Assembly: GCA_964036295.1 (NCBI GenBank)
Contig: OZ038471.1
Coordinates: 5,020,001-5,084,000 of the forward strand
Reading direction: 5' to 3'
DNA length: 64,000 nucleotides
Source of the DNA: Plumapathes pennacea
Lineage: Eukaryota; Cnidaria; Anthozoa; Antipatharia; Myriopathidae
The position numbers and the translations under genes are program-made. This document shows positions 11,253-22,414 of this stretch, in pieces (positions within the stretch are counted from its first letter, which is position 1; each line of letters starts with the position of its first letter). The notes beneath the pieces are model-generated. The model was not told the origin of the DNA. It worked only from the letters and a program-made list of their open reading frames with translations, and ran no database searches.

Positions 11253-14200
11253 ATGAAGCAAGCGGCTTTTATTGCAAAGCTGGTTACATTCCTTGCAGCT
11301 TCTTTGTTTCTGGAACAATGTGCAGCGCAACCCAAAGTCTTCTACGTCGGTAAATAAACTAAGATTTTTAAAATTTCATTTCAAGCTTGTTTTGTGCCCA
11401 ATTGCCTTTATGTCTATGTTGACTAACTTAACCGTATTCTTTTTGTTATAGAGCTTGTGGACATCACCGATGACTTGGAGATTGCCTCGCTGAACTATGC
11501 CATAAACAAGGCTAATGGTAACACCTCAAATCAGGGCAACAACCCGTTTACTCTAAAAATCGCCAATGATTCGCAACACAAGGATCTTTACCAACGCGGT
11601 AAGCCATCGTCCACCCAAATAAAAAAACGAAATCGTTTTCTGATAAACAACGATCCATTTTCAGCCTTTTCGAAAGAAACTGTATGAGTGACGTAGTGAG
11701 AGTTTATAGTTAAATCAGCTTTCATCTTAGCAAGGTATCAAAAGCTAAATTCTCCTTACTGTATGATAAATATTTATGATGAGATACTGAAGGAGATAAT
11801 TAGAGTCATGTGATCACCCTTGGGAGTGAAAGGGTAAAACTGACGAACAGAGACCAAGATGGCTATGTAAAGTAAAAAAACTTACTGAGCGATCTTGGTG
11901 TTGCAGCGGCTGCGCTTTTACAACAGGACGTAGTAGCGCTTATTGATGGGCACCACTCTTCTGATTCCGCATGCGTGCTCAGCATGTTCACGGAGATACC
12001 GCTGATTCGTCTCCATGGAAACCGTGACCACTGGAGCCAGTGTGAACACGTGGGTGTGACACTGTCTGCAAATTATGAAAGCTACGCTCGCGCCACGGTG
12101 CAGCTTTTGGAGACTTTTCATTGGTCTGAAGTCGTGATTCTGTATGAAGGTAAAATAATATATTATCAGAATTATATTAAGAGGTTTATAAATACAAAGC
12201 AATATTAATTATAGCACCAATCACACCAGGGGTAAAACACTTTAAACTAACCAGAAGCCAAAGTAACTTTTGATTGGTTTTACTTTGAAGAGACCAATCA
12301 GCACTTGCTTGTTTGCGTGATCAGACCGCAATTGGGTTTTGAATAGTTCCTGATTGGTCAAGAATGCTGCTTAACTTGTTCTGGCCAATTCAAAACCGGG
12401 AAAAAAATCCCTGGAAGTAACGGTTCAAATCTCACCTAAAAGACCGCCAAAAAAACGTCTGGTACCCAGGATAGCAAGGCCGCAGTTAAATCAAACATTA
12501 TTTTCTTTAAAGAAACATACAAAATAAGCCCATTTCCGACTAAATGAATGTACGTGAAATGGGAAAACATTTCAAACATGAGAAAAAATGTTCATGATAT
12601 ACTTGTTCATCGAAGGTTAAGCTGATGAAACATTTTTGTTTTTAGAGAGCTTTACCCAAGAGGCGCACTATTATGATACTATCATCGACAGAGAGAAAAC
12701 CAAAGTTCATCACCTGAAGCTGTACAAACAACGAAATGAGGCCGCGAACGATGCAGTAACAAGAACAATGAAGAGGTTGAATACCTTAAACGCTAGAGTT
12801 GTTCTTCTGTTCGCAGAAGAGCTGTATCAACGGAAGCTGCTCTCGGAGGTAGGAACTAAATGATGTGAAGAAGATTAAAATATGTAATTATTTACTCAAT
12901 ATTCAAAATACCATATCTGAACAAAAACGTAGAAAAAGAAAACGAAGAAAGGAAGGAAGAGGAGGGGAGGGAAGGGGCTGGATATCGTTAACTACAGAGT
13001 GAATGGTTTGATAACTGCAATCGAAAATGATTAGCACAAAAATAGAAACAGGAAAAGAAGAAACTAAAACAATTAATAATAAAAAAAGAGACTATAAAAA
13101 CACTACTTTCTTTCCAACATTTTTCCAGGAAAACAGCACTGTGCGTGAAGAGACGAGAGCAATCACCATTACCAGAAAGATGTATCAATTTAGCTGAGTT
13201 ACAAAAGCTACTTTTTGACACTATTTCGTTTTTCTCTAACGATACTCTTTAAATCGGTTGCCTAGGGACGCTGTAATCCAGCCGAGTATTACGTTTGGAT
13301 ATTTCAAGGCGAGGTAAGAGCACTTTAGATTGGCGAGTGCCGTACTATGGTTTAAACTGCTCACTTATCTGTAATGTTTACGCAAACATTTTACCTCACT
13401 GTCACGTTTCTATGGCCAAATTACACTTTATAGTCCAAGTAATTTAAAAAAGGATTAACCTAAACTCTTGTGTAACAGATCTATGTTGTTTCTCCATGTT
13501 GTTTCTCAAGATTCCCTTCAACCTCACAGCACAGCCAAATGACATGATTGTTGGCTTTCGGCTGCCTCGAGAGAAAACACAGACATCTGCAAACTATGAA
13601 GCTAGTCTGCAGTCACGTGCAAGCGGTGGAAAGACTGATCTACTGTCATTAAAGGTATAGCCGAACAAATATGCAGCACCTAAAGAGACCACGAGAATCT
13701 TGCCAATATAGCGATGAGCTGGTAGTTCATATATAAATATGTATAAAGAGTATGTGAACCTTGACCTTTACCCCTCGGGTAGGGACTATATAAAAATGCG
13801 AACTGTGCACTTTGACCTTCACTTTCGACTTTTGCAGGACAGAGTTGTGCTGGGGTACGAAGCTGGCCAAGTACTTTCACAGGCCCTCACCGATATGTCA
13901 AACGAAAAAGGCTGGGTACAAGTGATTAACGGAACGCCGCAGTATGCTCCCATTTCAAACAGAATATCACTTTTGAAACATTTAAAGAAGGTATGCATGT
14001 ATTTTGTTTAGTTTTAGACTGCGCGAGCTAGCTCTGTGACCTTTGTGAGGCATATGACTGTGTGTTGTCTGTGTGCGCACGCATGTATATGTAAGCCCAA
14101 GGTTGGTGTGGATATGCTTAACCCTTCCACTCCCAAGCTCAAAATACAAACTCTCCTAACCTTTGAAGAAGGAAATGCATGGGTGATGTAGTGAGAATCA

Positions 14201-17200
14201 CATATATTAATCAGTTTTCATCTGAGCGATGTATCAAAAGCCAAGTTCTCCTTGATGTAATGCTCAGATCAAAACTGATTACAGTATATCTCTGGTGAGA
14301 AAACTGAAGGAGAAAATTCAAGTTGAACACTCTTGGGAGCAAAGGGCTTAAAACCGTATAAAGATAGTACAAGCTGATGTTTCGAGTGTATGTATGTGAC
14401 GTACGTTGCAGCTGTTTTACATAACACTAACTTGACCAAATGTGATAAAACAGCAACTTCCAATGCAAGCATTCGAAGTGTGCACTTGAAGCCCATAGCA
14501 ATATAATTCCAAGAAATTCGTGATATTTGAACGAGATAATAAAACAAAGAAATTACTTTCCTCTTAGGTTCGACTTCAAGGAATAACAGGAAGTATTCAG
14601 TTCGATAAAAACGGTTTGCGTCCTTCTACCCAGCTTGATCTGATGAACTTACAAAATAATTCCCCTGTTAAGGTTAGTAGTTCCGTTTCCATCAAGTGCG
14701 TTTTAGTTATATGTACAACTACCATATAAAATGTCAGCAGGGACGAAGGCTGGAAAGAGACGTAGAGAGATGTACAAGGCACAGGGAGAATAGTGACGAT
14801 ATATTTACTTGTGATCAAGTTGTTAAGATTGGACGCGCTTAATTTCAAGTCTTTATCACATTCCGTAAAATTCAATTTACAGGTTGGGTTGTGGATCTCA
14901 GGGAAACTGACTCTCACGCAAGATTTGTCGAATGATCAAGGAAACAATCAAGGGGCTCACAAGTTGGAAGGAAAGCGGCTCAGAATAGTTACAGTAGAGG
15001 TGAGTGTTGGCTTGAGTTATTTCAGCCAAGTGTCTCTCGTTTCAATGCATAGTGAGCTGTATGTAGAAAATAGCCGTTTTTATTATATAAACACGAGACA
15101 GTGTTTTACTGGAAAATATACCGTGCGTAAAATCCATACGAAACTACATCCGGGACCCGAGTGGCATATTTTCCATATCCTCACTAGTGAGGATATTGTT
15201 GGCATCATTTCCCGCTATTCCACGGTTGTTTGTGCAATTTCTCGTAAAACACTCGTGTCTAATATAATAAAAAGAAAATTACACGGCGGCTTGAAGATAT
15301 GGATTTTATTTTCTCGTGATAAAAACAATATTTTACTCGCGAAGCGCTCGTTCGTAAAATATTGTTTTTACCACTGGAAAATAAAATTCATATCTTCGCG
15401 CCGCCGTGTAATATCCTCTATATATTACCTTGTTTGTGAATTAAAGCCGCATGGTCAGACTGTCAATTTCCCTGGCATTTGTAGCGTATTTTTGGGTGGG
15501 TTTAAGTACAGTTAGAACCTCGGGTACAGTTGAAAGCACGATTACGTAAATCCTGGGTTTCCTCAAAGTCTTGTCTTCAAGAGGCTCTCTCAGCCAATTC
15601 AGTGTTTTTAGTCAGACGAGTCGGATGGAAAATGACTGCCAACTATTCCAGCTGTGAACAACTTCAAAAGAGATTGAAATATGATGGATTCTCTTATCCC
15701 ACTTGTCAATGTGATACTTTCCAATGCTGACTTTTCGTAGCATTTGCAAAATTGATCAACACCAGAATTGATCAACATAAATACCGCAGATACTCACTTT
15801 TCGATCTTACTAATTTAGATGTCCCTCCCCACCCCCACCCAACCCCCACCCTCCTCCTCCTCCGCAGTAAGAGAGAGTGGAACAAGGTTTTATCTTGGTC
15901 GACTTGTTTCGATTCATTTTCATTTCTAACCAACCATTCTTGCTGTTTTCTTTTCCATCATTGCTCAACCAAGGCTGCTCCTTATGTGATGAAGATTGCT
16001 AATGCAAAAACGAACGGCACTAAATACGAAGGTTACTGCATCGAAATTCTCGACAGACTTGCATCGGAACTCAAGTTCACCTACGAGATTGGACCGTCTC
16101 CGGATGGGGCGTACGGCGTCAAAATCGAAGGCGTGTGGAATGGAATGATCGGTGACCTTATCCGCAATGTATGACCTCGCTCTGCTTAGTTTGAGCTACT
16201 CTACGTTAATTTTCGTATTGGCATAGATATGTCAATCAGTGAATCCGTTTAATTGGCGGATTCCCGTAAAAACATAAACATAAACAAACAAACAAAAAAT
16301 AAAAAAAGCACACAATATCTTCGAGGCAGCAGTTTTTTAAGCATTCAAGCATTCAGTACATATTCAAGTGAAGCTTTTGAAGTTTGTGCAACGCTTGTAA
16401 GACCTCAAGACTTAGCCAAGAAACTCGAAACTTAGATTCGTTACTAAAATATTAATTAATTTAATAACATAAGTTGCGCACACAAAAAAAAAGCGAGCCT
16501 TGCACACGAGGTGAAGGTACATGGTAATGACCATGACCGCTGACCAACGGAACCGTTTCCGCGATGCTTTTTTTTTTTTTCAGAAAACAGATATGGCCGT
16601 GGCAGCTCTAACTGTTAACAGTGAGAGAGAGGGAGTTGTGGATTTCACTGCGGCTCACATGACTATACAAACAGATATGATTTTGAAGAAAGATTTTGTG
16701 CAGGAGACAGACTTCTTGCAGTTTATGATGCCCTTTAAAATTCCTGTCTGGATCATGGTCTTGGTCTGTCTGTTGGTCGTGACGTTATGCATTTTCACGT
16801 TGAATTACTTCAGTCCTCATGGATATAAAAATGAAGATGGCAAAGGAACGTCGACAGAGTTCAACCTGTTCAACAGCTTTTGGTTCGCGTCGGCCTGTAT
16901 GCTCCAACAAGGAGGTGATAACACTCCAAGATCCGTATCAGGTATTGAAACAAATATGATAAAAAAGGGTGTGTACCCAATTATTAACCCTCTGAATATA
17001 TATAAAGAACTGGTCCGGTTGGCACTGCAAAGCCAGACGGGTTTTCGACCTAGTGGAAATCTCCTGCCCCTATTTCCCAATAAGGCATCATGCGAAACTC
17101 TTCTTGTGACGATGATTTATTACAACAAGAAAACGAACTTAGTTTTCATAAAAAAAAGCTTTGATGCACTAGGTCTCTTTTTGAAACGTAGGCAACAGAC

Positions 17201-20200
17201 ATCTCGAAAATGGCCAATTTTTATTGACCAAAGGTTATCAAAGACCTTGACGTAGTTTGATAAGTGTTAGCAAAAAATACGAACAACCGACATCAGAGCA
17301 CAGACAATCTATAATCAATCAATCAATTTATCAATTAATCAACCAACTAGCGGGACCCCAGTAAAATACGGTGATCAGAAATTTTTTCTTTTTGTTTTCA
17401 TTTTTTCTTCCTTTTTTCCTTTTTGAAGTCCATTTCAAGCATCTCGAATGCAGTTTACAGTGTCAATGTACAAATTTCTCTGCAGTGCGTGTACCACTCG
17501 ACGAATTGCCGATCGATCGACATGAAAATCTCCCCGTTTTTCGAACATGCGGAAGCATCAGCCCGACATCCAGTCACCTGACAGCACAAATTCCCTTTCT
17601 AAACTCATTTTCGATTTCTAAAAGAACTGTGGTCGGCACATGAGGCCAATATTTATACTTAGTTTCACTCGATGTGGCGGCCATCTTGGATTTTTTTATG
17701 AGGAGGCCTGGGAAAGAGCGTTGCAGACGGACGGACAAAAGTGAGTTAGCGTATTATTACAAAGACTGGCTGATTATATCTGTTTGTTTCAGGCCGCATC
17801 TTAACAGGTTGTTTCTGGTTCTGCATTCTGGTTTGGGTTTCCACGTACACCGCCAATCTTGTTGCCTTTTTCGCCGTCAAAAACGAGAGACTCCCGATCA
17901 ACAACCTGCAAGACGCACTCGAGTCTGACTACGATATTGGAGTATTGGAGTCATCCTCTGACCACGATTTTTTCCGTAACAGCAAGTCGGACTTCCATCA
18001 GAAAGTCTTTAGGCACATGGAATCAAGGAAGACATATGCAAAAACTAACGCGGAAGCCTTTGAAAGGGTCCGAAAAGGAAAATACATCTATGTGACTGAT
18101 AGTCCATACTTAACCTATATGGCCGGAAAAAAGCCTTGTGATCTCATCACACGTAAGTACAACCTCATTTTTGTTTCTCGTGTGACCTCATGGCAGCCAT
18201 GTTGGTGGTCTTTATCCAACTCTTCTACAGCGTGCCTTAAGTGTTAACATTGTTCCAACGGACATCAAATTGCATTGTAGCCACGAAACATTCGACTCTA
18301 CTGGCACACCTTTAAGGGAGCCTGACTAAGTTCTTTACTTTTAACCTGAAGATGTGATGAACTCAAATGAACAAGCTTTCAATGAGTACCTTCTGACAAC
18401 AGTGTTCAAGTAGTTAAACTGTTGGCAATGAAAAAGAAAAGTAATTTTTCTTCTTCTGGTGTTTTCATTCAAGTTCCAGCTCTGACTATTGAAGACTCAT
18501 TTGGCTTTGCCCTCCAGGCCAATAACCCTCATGTGAAGGAAATCACACTTGCAATGTTGCGCATGCGTCAAGAGGGTTTCTTTGAGGCAATGCACCGCAA
18601 ATGGTGGGAGGGTGCAAACGAATGTTCTCGATCAGCTGGGATTGGTGAGTTATTAGCAAAGACACTCACTGGTACATCTTATCTGACATGAACAAAACAT
18701 ACTTGATAAATTATATATTTTTTCCAGATTATTGCAACTGCTAAAACTGCTTCATAATTGCTAATTACTTCATAAATGATAGTAAAAGTGACCCAAAAAG
18801 GGTCACTTTTACTATCATGCTGATAAATGTGTTATTGACTGGGAAATATGGCAATCACTAAATATAAACTTTGTATATCTATATATACAAAGCATGAAAA
18901 CTATTAACTGCATCCTGATTGAAAACTGATCATTGACAATTGCCGAGCTTAAACTGTGGATGCATAAATTATCAGGGTGACAAAACATAAACAAAATATT
19001 CATAAATTTATCGTTATTTACATGTAAGTGGTATGTTGGGGTTGTAATCATTATTATCTAAGACTGTGTATACATTTTAGCTCGATATAGTTTGGATTTG
19101 GTTTTGCAACCATTAAAGCAACACCTGAAACGTTTCTGAAAATATACAGCGTTTGAATTGAAGAGGTCATAGGGGTTAGACGAATTACTTATAACACAAT
19201 TATACACATATCAAATGGAAAATATTTGTGATGGGCTAATAGGGACAGGTTTTCTTTTTTAGATCATGTCTATATTTCGCTATTTACGTCCCAAAATAAA
19301 GTTAAAGTAGTTCAAATTGTGTGCATGCAAACAAGAAATCGCAGATCATATTTCTGACCATCTGGGCAAGGGGGTTATTACAAATATTGTATTGCTAGTC
19401 TAAAAATATTCTTACCTTGTTTGTAAAAATTGGATCGAGAAGTTGAGTTGTACCCAGTTGATATACTCTGACACGTTTGGTCGACTCAAAAGTTTCCTCG
19501 ATATTCGAACTGTTTCACACGTTTGCTAGTAAAACCCAAGAGTGGCGTAGCCATCGATGAATGACGCTTGCTTTGGGGTTTCCTTTAGGCTCTCTTGGGT
19601 CGGCAGATGAATATATGGCTCTCCTAATGAAGTAGCCATTTCTTTCACGTGTGGCCGCCATGTTTACAGCCAAGCAACCGCGCAATCTTAGTTGATACGC
19701 TGCTGTACCGCGAACTGAAGGCTCACGTAAATCGTCACACGGTTCGGTCTGACCACACAAGTGATAACGGCGTTTTCTCGCACTGTAAATTAATACTCTT
19801 CTCTTCAAAGTAAAGCAGTGCAAATTATCGGTTTAGTTTCTGGCCGATCGAATGAATTTTCTGACAGATGTGTCACGCCGGCGCGGCAATTTAGTTGAAA
19901 AGTCAATGACAACCGCTTCGTAGTTATACGTTCAATGGTCTTCAATGTTTATATGCCGACCATGTGCCCCGTTATCAGTCGTTAGATGCTTCCTTAGACT
20001 CCTTACCCTCTTCCACTATATTGTACATCCGGGTATCTGTCTTTATTTAAAAAAAATGGCAACAGTCCATGAAATGAGACATAAACTAACTGGGTATTTC
20101 ATTCACAAGATAAACAATTTGTCTCTTGCAGTTACTGGCAAGAAGCGGATTGCTCTGAGAAGTTTGACAGGAGTATACATTGTTCTTGCTGTCGGACTGT

Positions 20201-20818
20201 TTCTGTCCTTCGTTGTATTGGGAGCGGAAATTATGTGGTTCAACCGGGGAACAGAAAAGGCCAAGTGAGGAATATCTTGATCACAAGGGGAGGTTAATAG
20301 GTCTGCAGATTGACGGATTTAGCCCCAAAAAGCGCGTGGTACTTGGGTTTCGTAGATTTATTTTATGTATTCGCAGACTTTCAAAGTGCAGCGGGTCATC
20401 AAAAACTGTAGTGCGGATTTCGTATTTTCTGTTTTGACGCGGATCCTGGATCTTAGGGTTTCTCGGGCTAATATTGAGGCCTTTGACAGCGGATTTGATA
20501 CAAAACTGACGCAGATCGGCGGATTCAGTAATGACCCGGCTTATTCACCCCCACTCCCACTCACCTATAACCAGGTCGCTATTCCCAAACCGTTTCTAAT
20601 TTATGATGCGGAATGAGAAAGTAAAGTCACTCATTTATTTATCAGTCAGAAATGGAGTTCACATTTTACTTCATCATGTATGAATTAATACATGCAAGCC
20701 TTTCCTTCCCAACTTAGTTTTGCCTTTTTCTTGTTCACTTGTTAGGGGAATCTCTGGATCTGACCAAGACAACCAGGATGACGACAGTCCTTACGATTTA
20801 CCTGTAGTTTCCCAGTAA
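11253..20818 (+). CDS. iGluR subunit gene B (complete, 848 aa)
   Basis: Complete ionotropic glutamate receptor gene. Exons: 11253-11349, 11452-11598, 11907-12149, 12646-12848, 13266-13313, 13511-13654, 13838-13990, 14568-14672, 14883-14999, 15974-16168, 16584-16941, 17793-18152, 18474-18644, 20132-20264, 20746-20818; total 2547 nt, 848 codons plus TAA. The start is the ATG opening a hydrophobic signal peptide (MKQAAFIAKLVTFLAASLFL). ATD is about residues 33-410, S1 about 420-530 with Arg499, M1 about 538-558, pore loop with Gln592 at the Q/R site, M3 about 606-632, S2 to about 780 with the KKPCD cysteine, M4 about 795-815, then an acidic tail. The M3 gate reads TYTANLVAF, where family members normally have LAAF, and the next segment is FAVK rather than FTVK. 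Gln at the Q/R site predicts a calcium-permeable channel in AMPA/kainate terms; this is inference. It is a tandem copy of gene A and lies tail to tail with gene C. Confidence 0.95.
14118..14351. repeat. CACTCCCAAG-type MITE (gene B intron)
   Basis: Starts ttaacccttccactcccaag and ends with the near-complement cttgggagcaaagggcttaa; interior contains atgatgtagtgagaat-like and tctctggtgagaaactgaag-like blocks shared by the other copies. Gene A has only the right end at about 2455-2475. Confidence 0.8.
15073..15425. mobile_element. Palindromic repeat in gene B intron
   Basis: Insertion absent from the same intron of gene A. Its core (15270-15410) is an imperfect hairpin: attacacggcggcttgaaga on one side and the complement tcttcgcgccgccgtgtaat on the other, around a short tcgcgaagcgctcg loop. 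Non-coding. Confidence 0.7.
19674..20131. other. Highly conserved CpG-rich intron block (gene B copy)
   Basis: Partner of 7121-7576, at the same place before the M4 exon of gene B. No reading frame crosses the block with a clear coding pattern. The adjoining 240 bases upstream are also conserved, but less (about 11 differences). Confidence 0.6.
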
Positions 20819-22414
20819 ACACACGGCTGAGAGTAGCCGCCCGGCAGCAAACTTCAAGAACTGAAGGATGATATGATGCCTATCACAGTGTACAGTTATA
20901 TTAACAGTAGGCTGGTTGTGATCGTCCGGGTTAGAGTAGTCTCCAGAAAGACTGTTGTTGGTTGACCAACAACAGTCTTTCTGGAGACTACTCTAACCCG
21001 GACGATCACAACCAACCTACTGTTCACACTCCTGGGTTCAAACCATTTGCCATGCTATATTAACAGTGTCAATGTTCAACGTGTTAAGGGAATTCCTTGT
21101 TTAACAAATTACATTCACATGTAACGTATCCCCACTTTCGTCGAGTTGTAGTGACAGTGCTGATCCTGTCAAGAGAAATTTTGCAAGTTCACATTTTGTT
21201 TTAAACCTTCATCCACCATCCACTCAAGATCTACCTGTCCTGTACAAAACATTTAAGTATAAATGTTAGGATGTTTTTCCGTATTGAACTGCATACACTG
21301 AGCTTACCGTTAATTTAACAAACATTTAACTTACTCTTATCATTCTTGCACATTATTGTATCTTGGAACCAATATGACGGTATGTAAACTGATAATAAAC
21401 CAGTTGTCACAGTCAATTGTCGCAACCGTTGTGGCCCCTGGCGTCCATTCTATCTTCCTAGCTTGGACACCCATTCTTCTTTTTCGTTATCTACACCCAG
21501 GTATAAGGGGTTTATTTATTGATATTAACTGCTATCACAAATCTAAACGATCAAACAATAGAAAAAAAAAAAAGAGAAAAAACACGTCGATCTGATATTA
21601 ATAAACTACATACACAATCACTTAGGACCAGATTCAGACCTGTTTGAACCGGTCAGATTTTTTGAAAATTTCCCAGCCTTCAGTAATGGCGGGAAATCGG
21701 AGCGTTTTGTGGAGCCAAACCCAAAACTATTTACGGGGAGCATGCCCCTGAAAACCCCTAAAAGCTCGGTAAAAAAAAAAACGGACAGAGTTTTTCCTTT
21801 TCCCCTTTAAATGTTCACACAGGCGATCTTGCTGCCCTGTAGCCAGAAAACATTGCTTTTAATCAGATCTCGACCAGAAGAGGCTTCTGCAGTTCAATTG
21901 GTCAAAACAACTTCTGGCTCCACCGTACCAAGCTGCATGCTGGATGATCTCACCCTGATAAGACAAAAGGACCTATCCGTTAAAAGTGTTAAACGTGACC
22001 TCCTGGTTATACCATCTCAACATGTTGTTTTGATGTTCATGTCAAGGTTATCTGGATGTCCAACATTACCCCTTAGTCCTAAAACTCCCAGTGTTTTTCA
22101 TGTCAATCCGAAATCTCCTGCGACACATATTCCCAGTTTTCTTGGATCGTACGAGAGTGATCGGCTTCGATTTTCCCCTTGACAATCGCCAGAAACATAT
22201 CTTATACAGCATAGAGAACTTGGCCTTTGATACTCCTTGCTTAGATGACAATTTATCAATTTTCACTAGCATCCTTCTCAAAGGGAAAATACGCAGTTTG
22301 GTAGTGGAGGACTGGAGGGCGGGAAAGTTTAAAAATCGCAACAGAACGAGCCTCTTCGACCATGATCTTCCCCTGAGGATGGATAAGAAGATGCGCAGAT
22401 AATGTATTATATCA
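20819..22414. other. Intergenic B-C (convergent)
   Basis: 3' flanks of two convergent genes. Contains the hairpin element 20908-21055, and an old CACTCCCAAG-type fragment near 22195-22290. Open frames here (for example 22066-22425 on the minus strand) show no family motif. Confidence 0.65.
20908..21055. mobile_element. Hairpin element with target duplication
   Basis: Two complementary arms of about 57 bp (taggctggttgtgatcgtcc ... with the reverse complement ending accaacctac) followed by a unique tail with gggttcaaacc. Flanked by tatattaacag at 20897-20907 and 21056-21066, an 11-bp duplication. Absent after gene A. Confidence 0.85.

Noticed and set aside
14793-15515. 240-codon open frame on the plus strand
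   Set aside because: It is the real exon 14883-14999 read through its donor into intron and a repeat. The homologous exon in A stops at the same donor.
21020-21055. tRNA gene suggested by gggttcaaacc
   Set aside because: No A box, acceptor stem or anticodon arm could be folded around it; it is the tail of a hairpin element.
21811-22182. 123-codon plus-strand frame in the B-C gap
   Set aside because: No known motif, poor codon pattern, and no counterpart after gene A.
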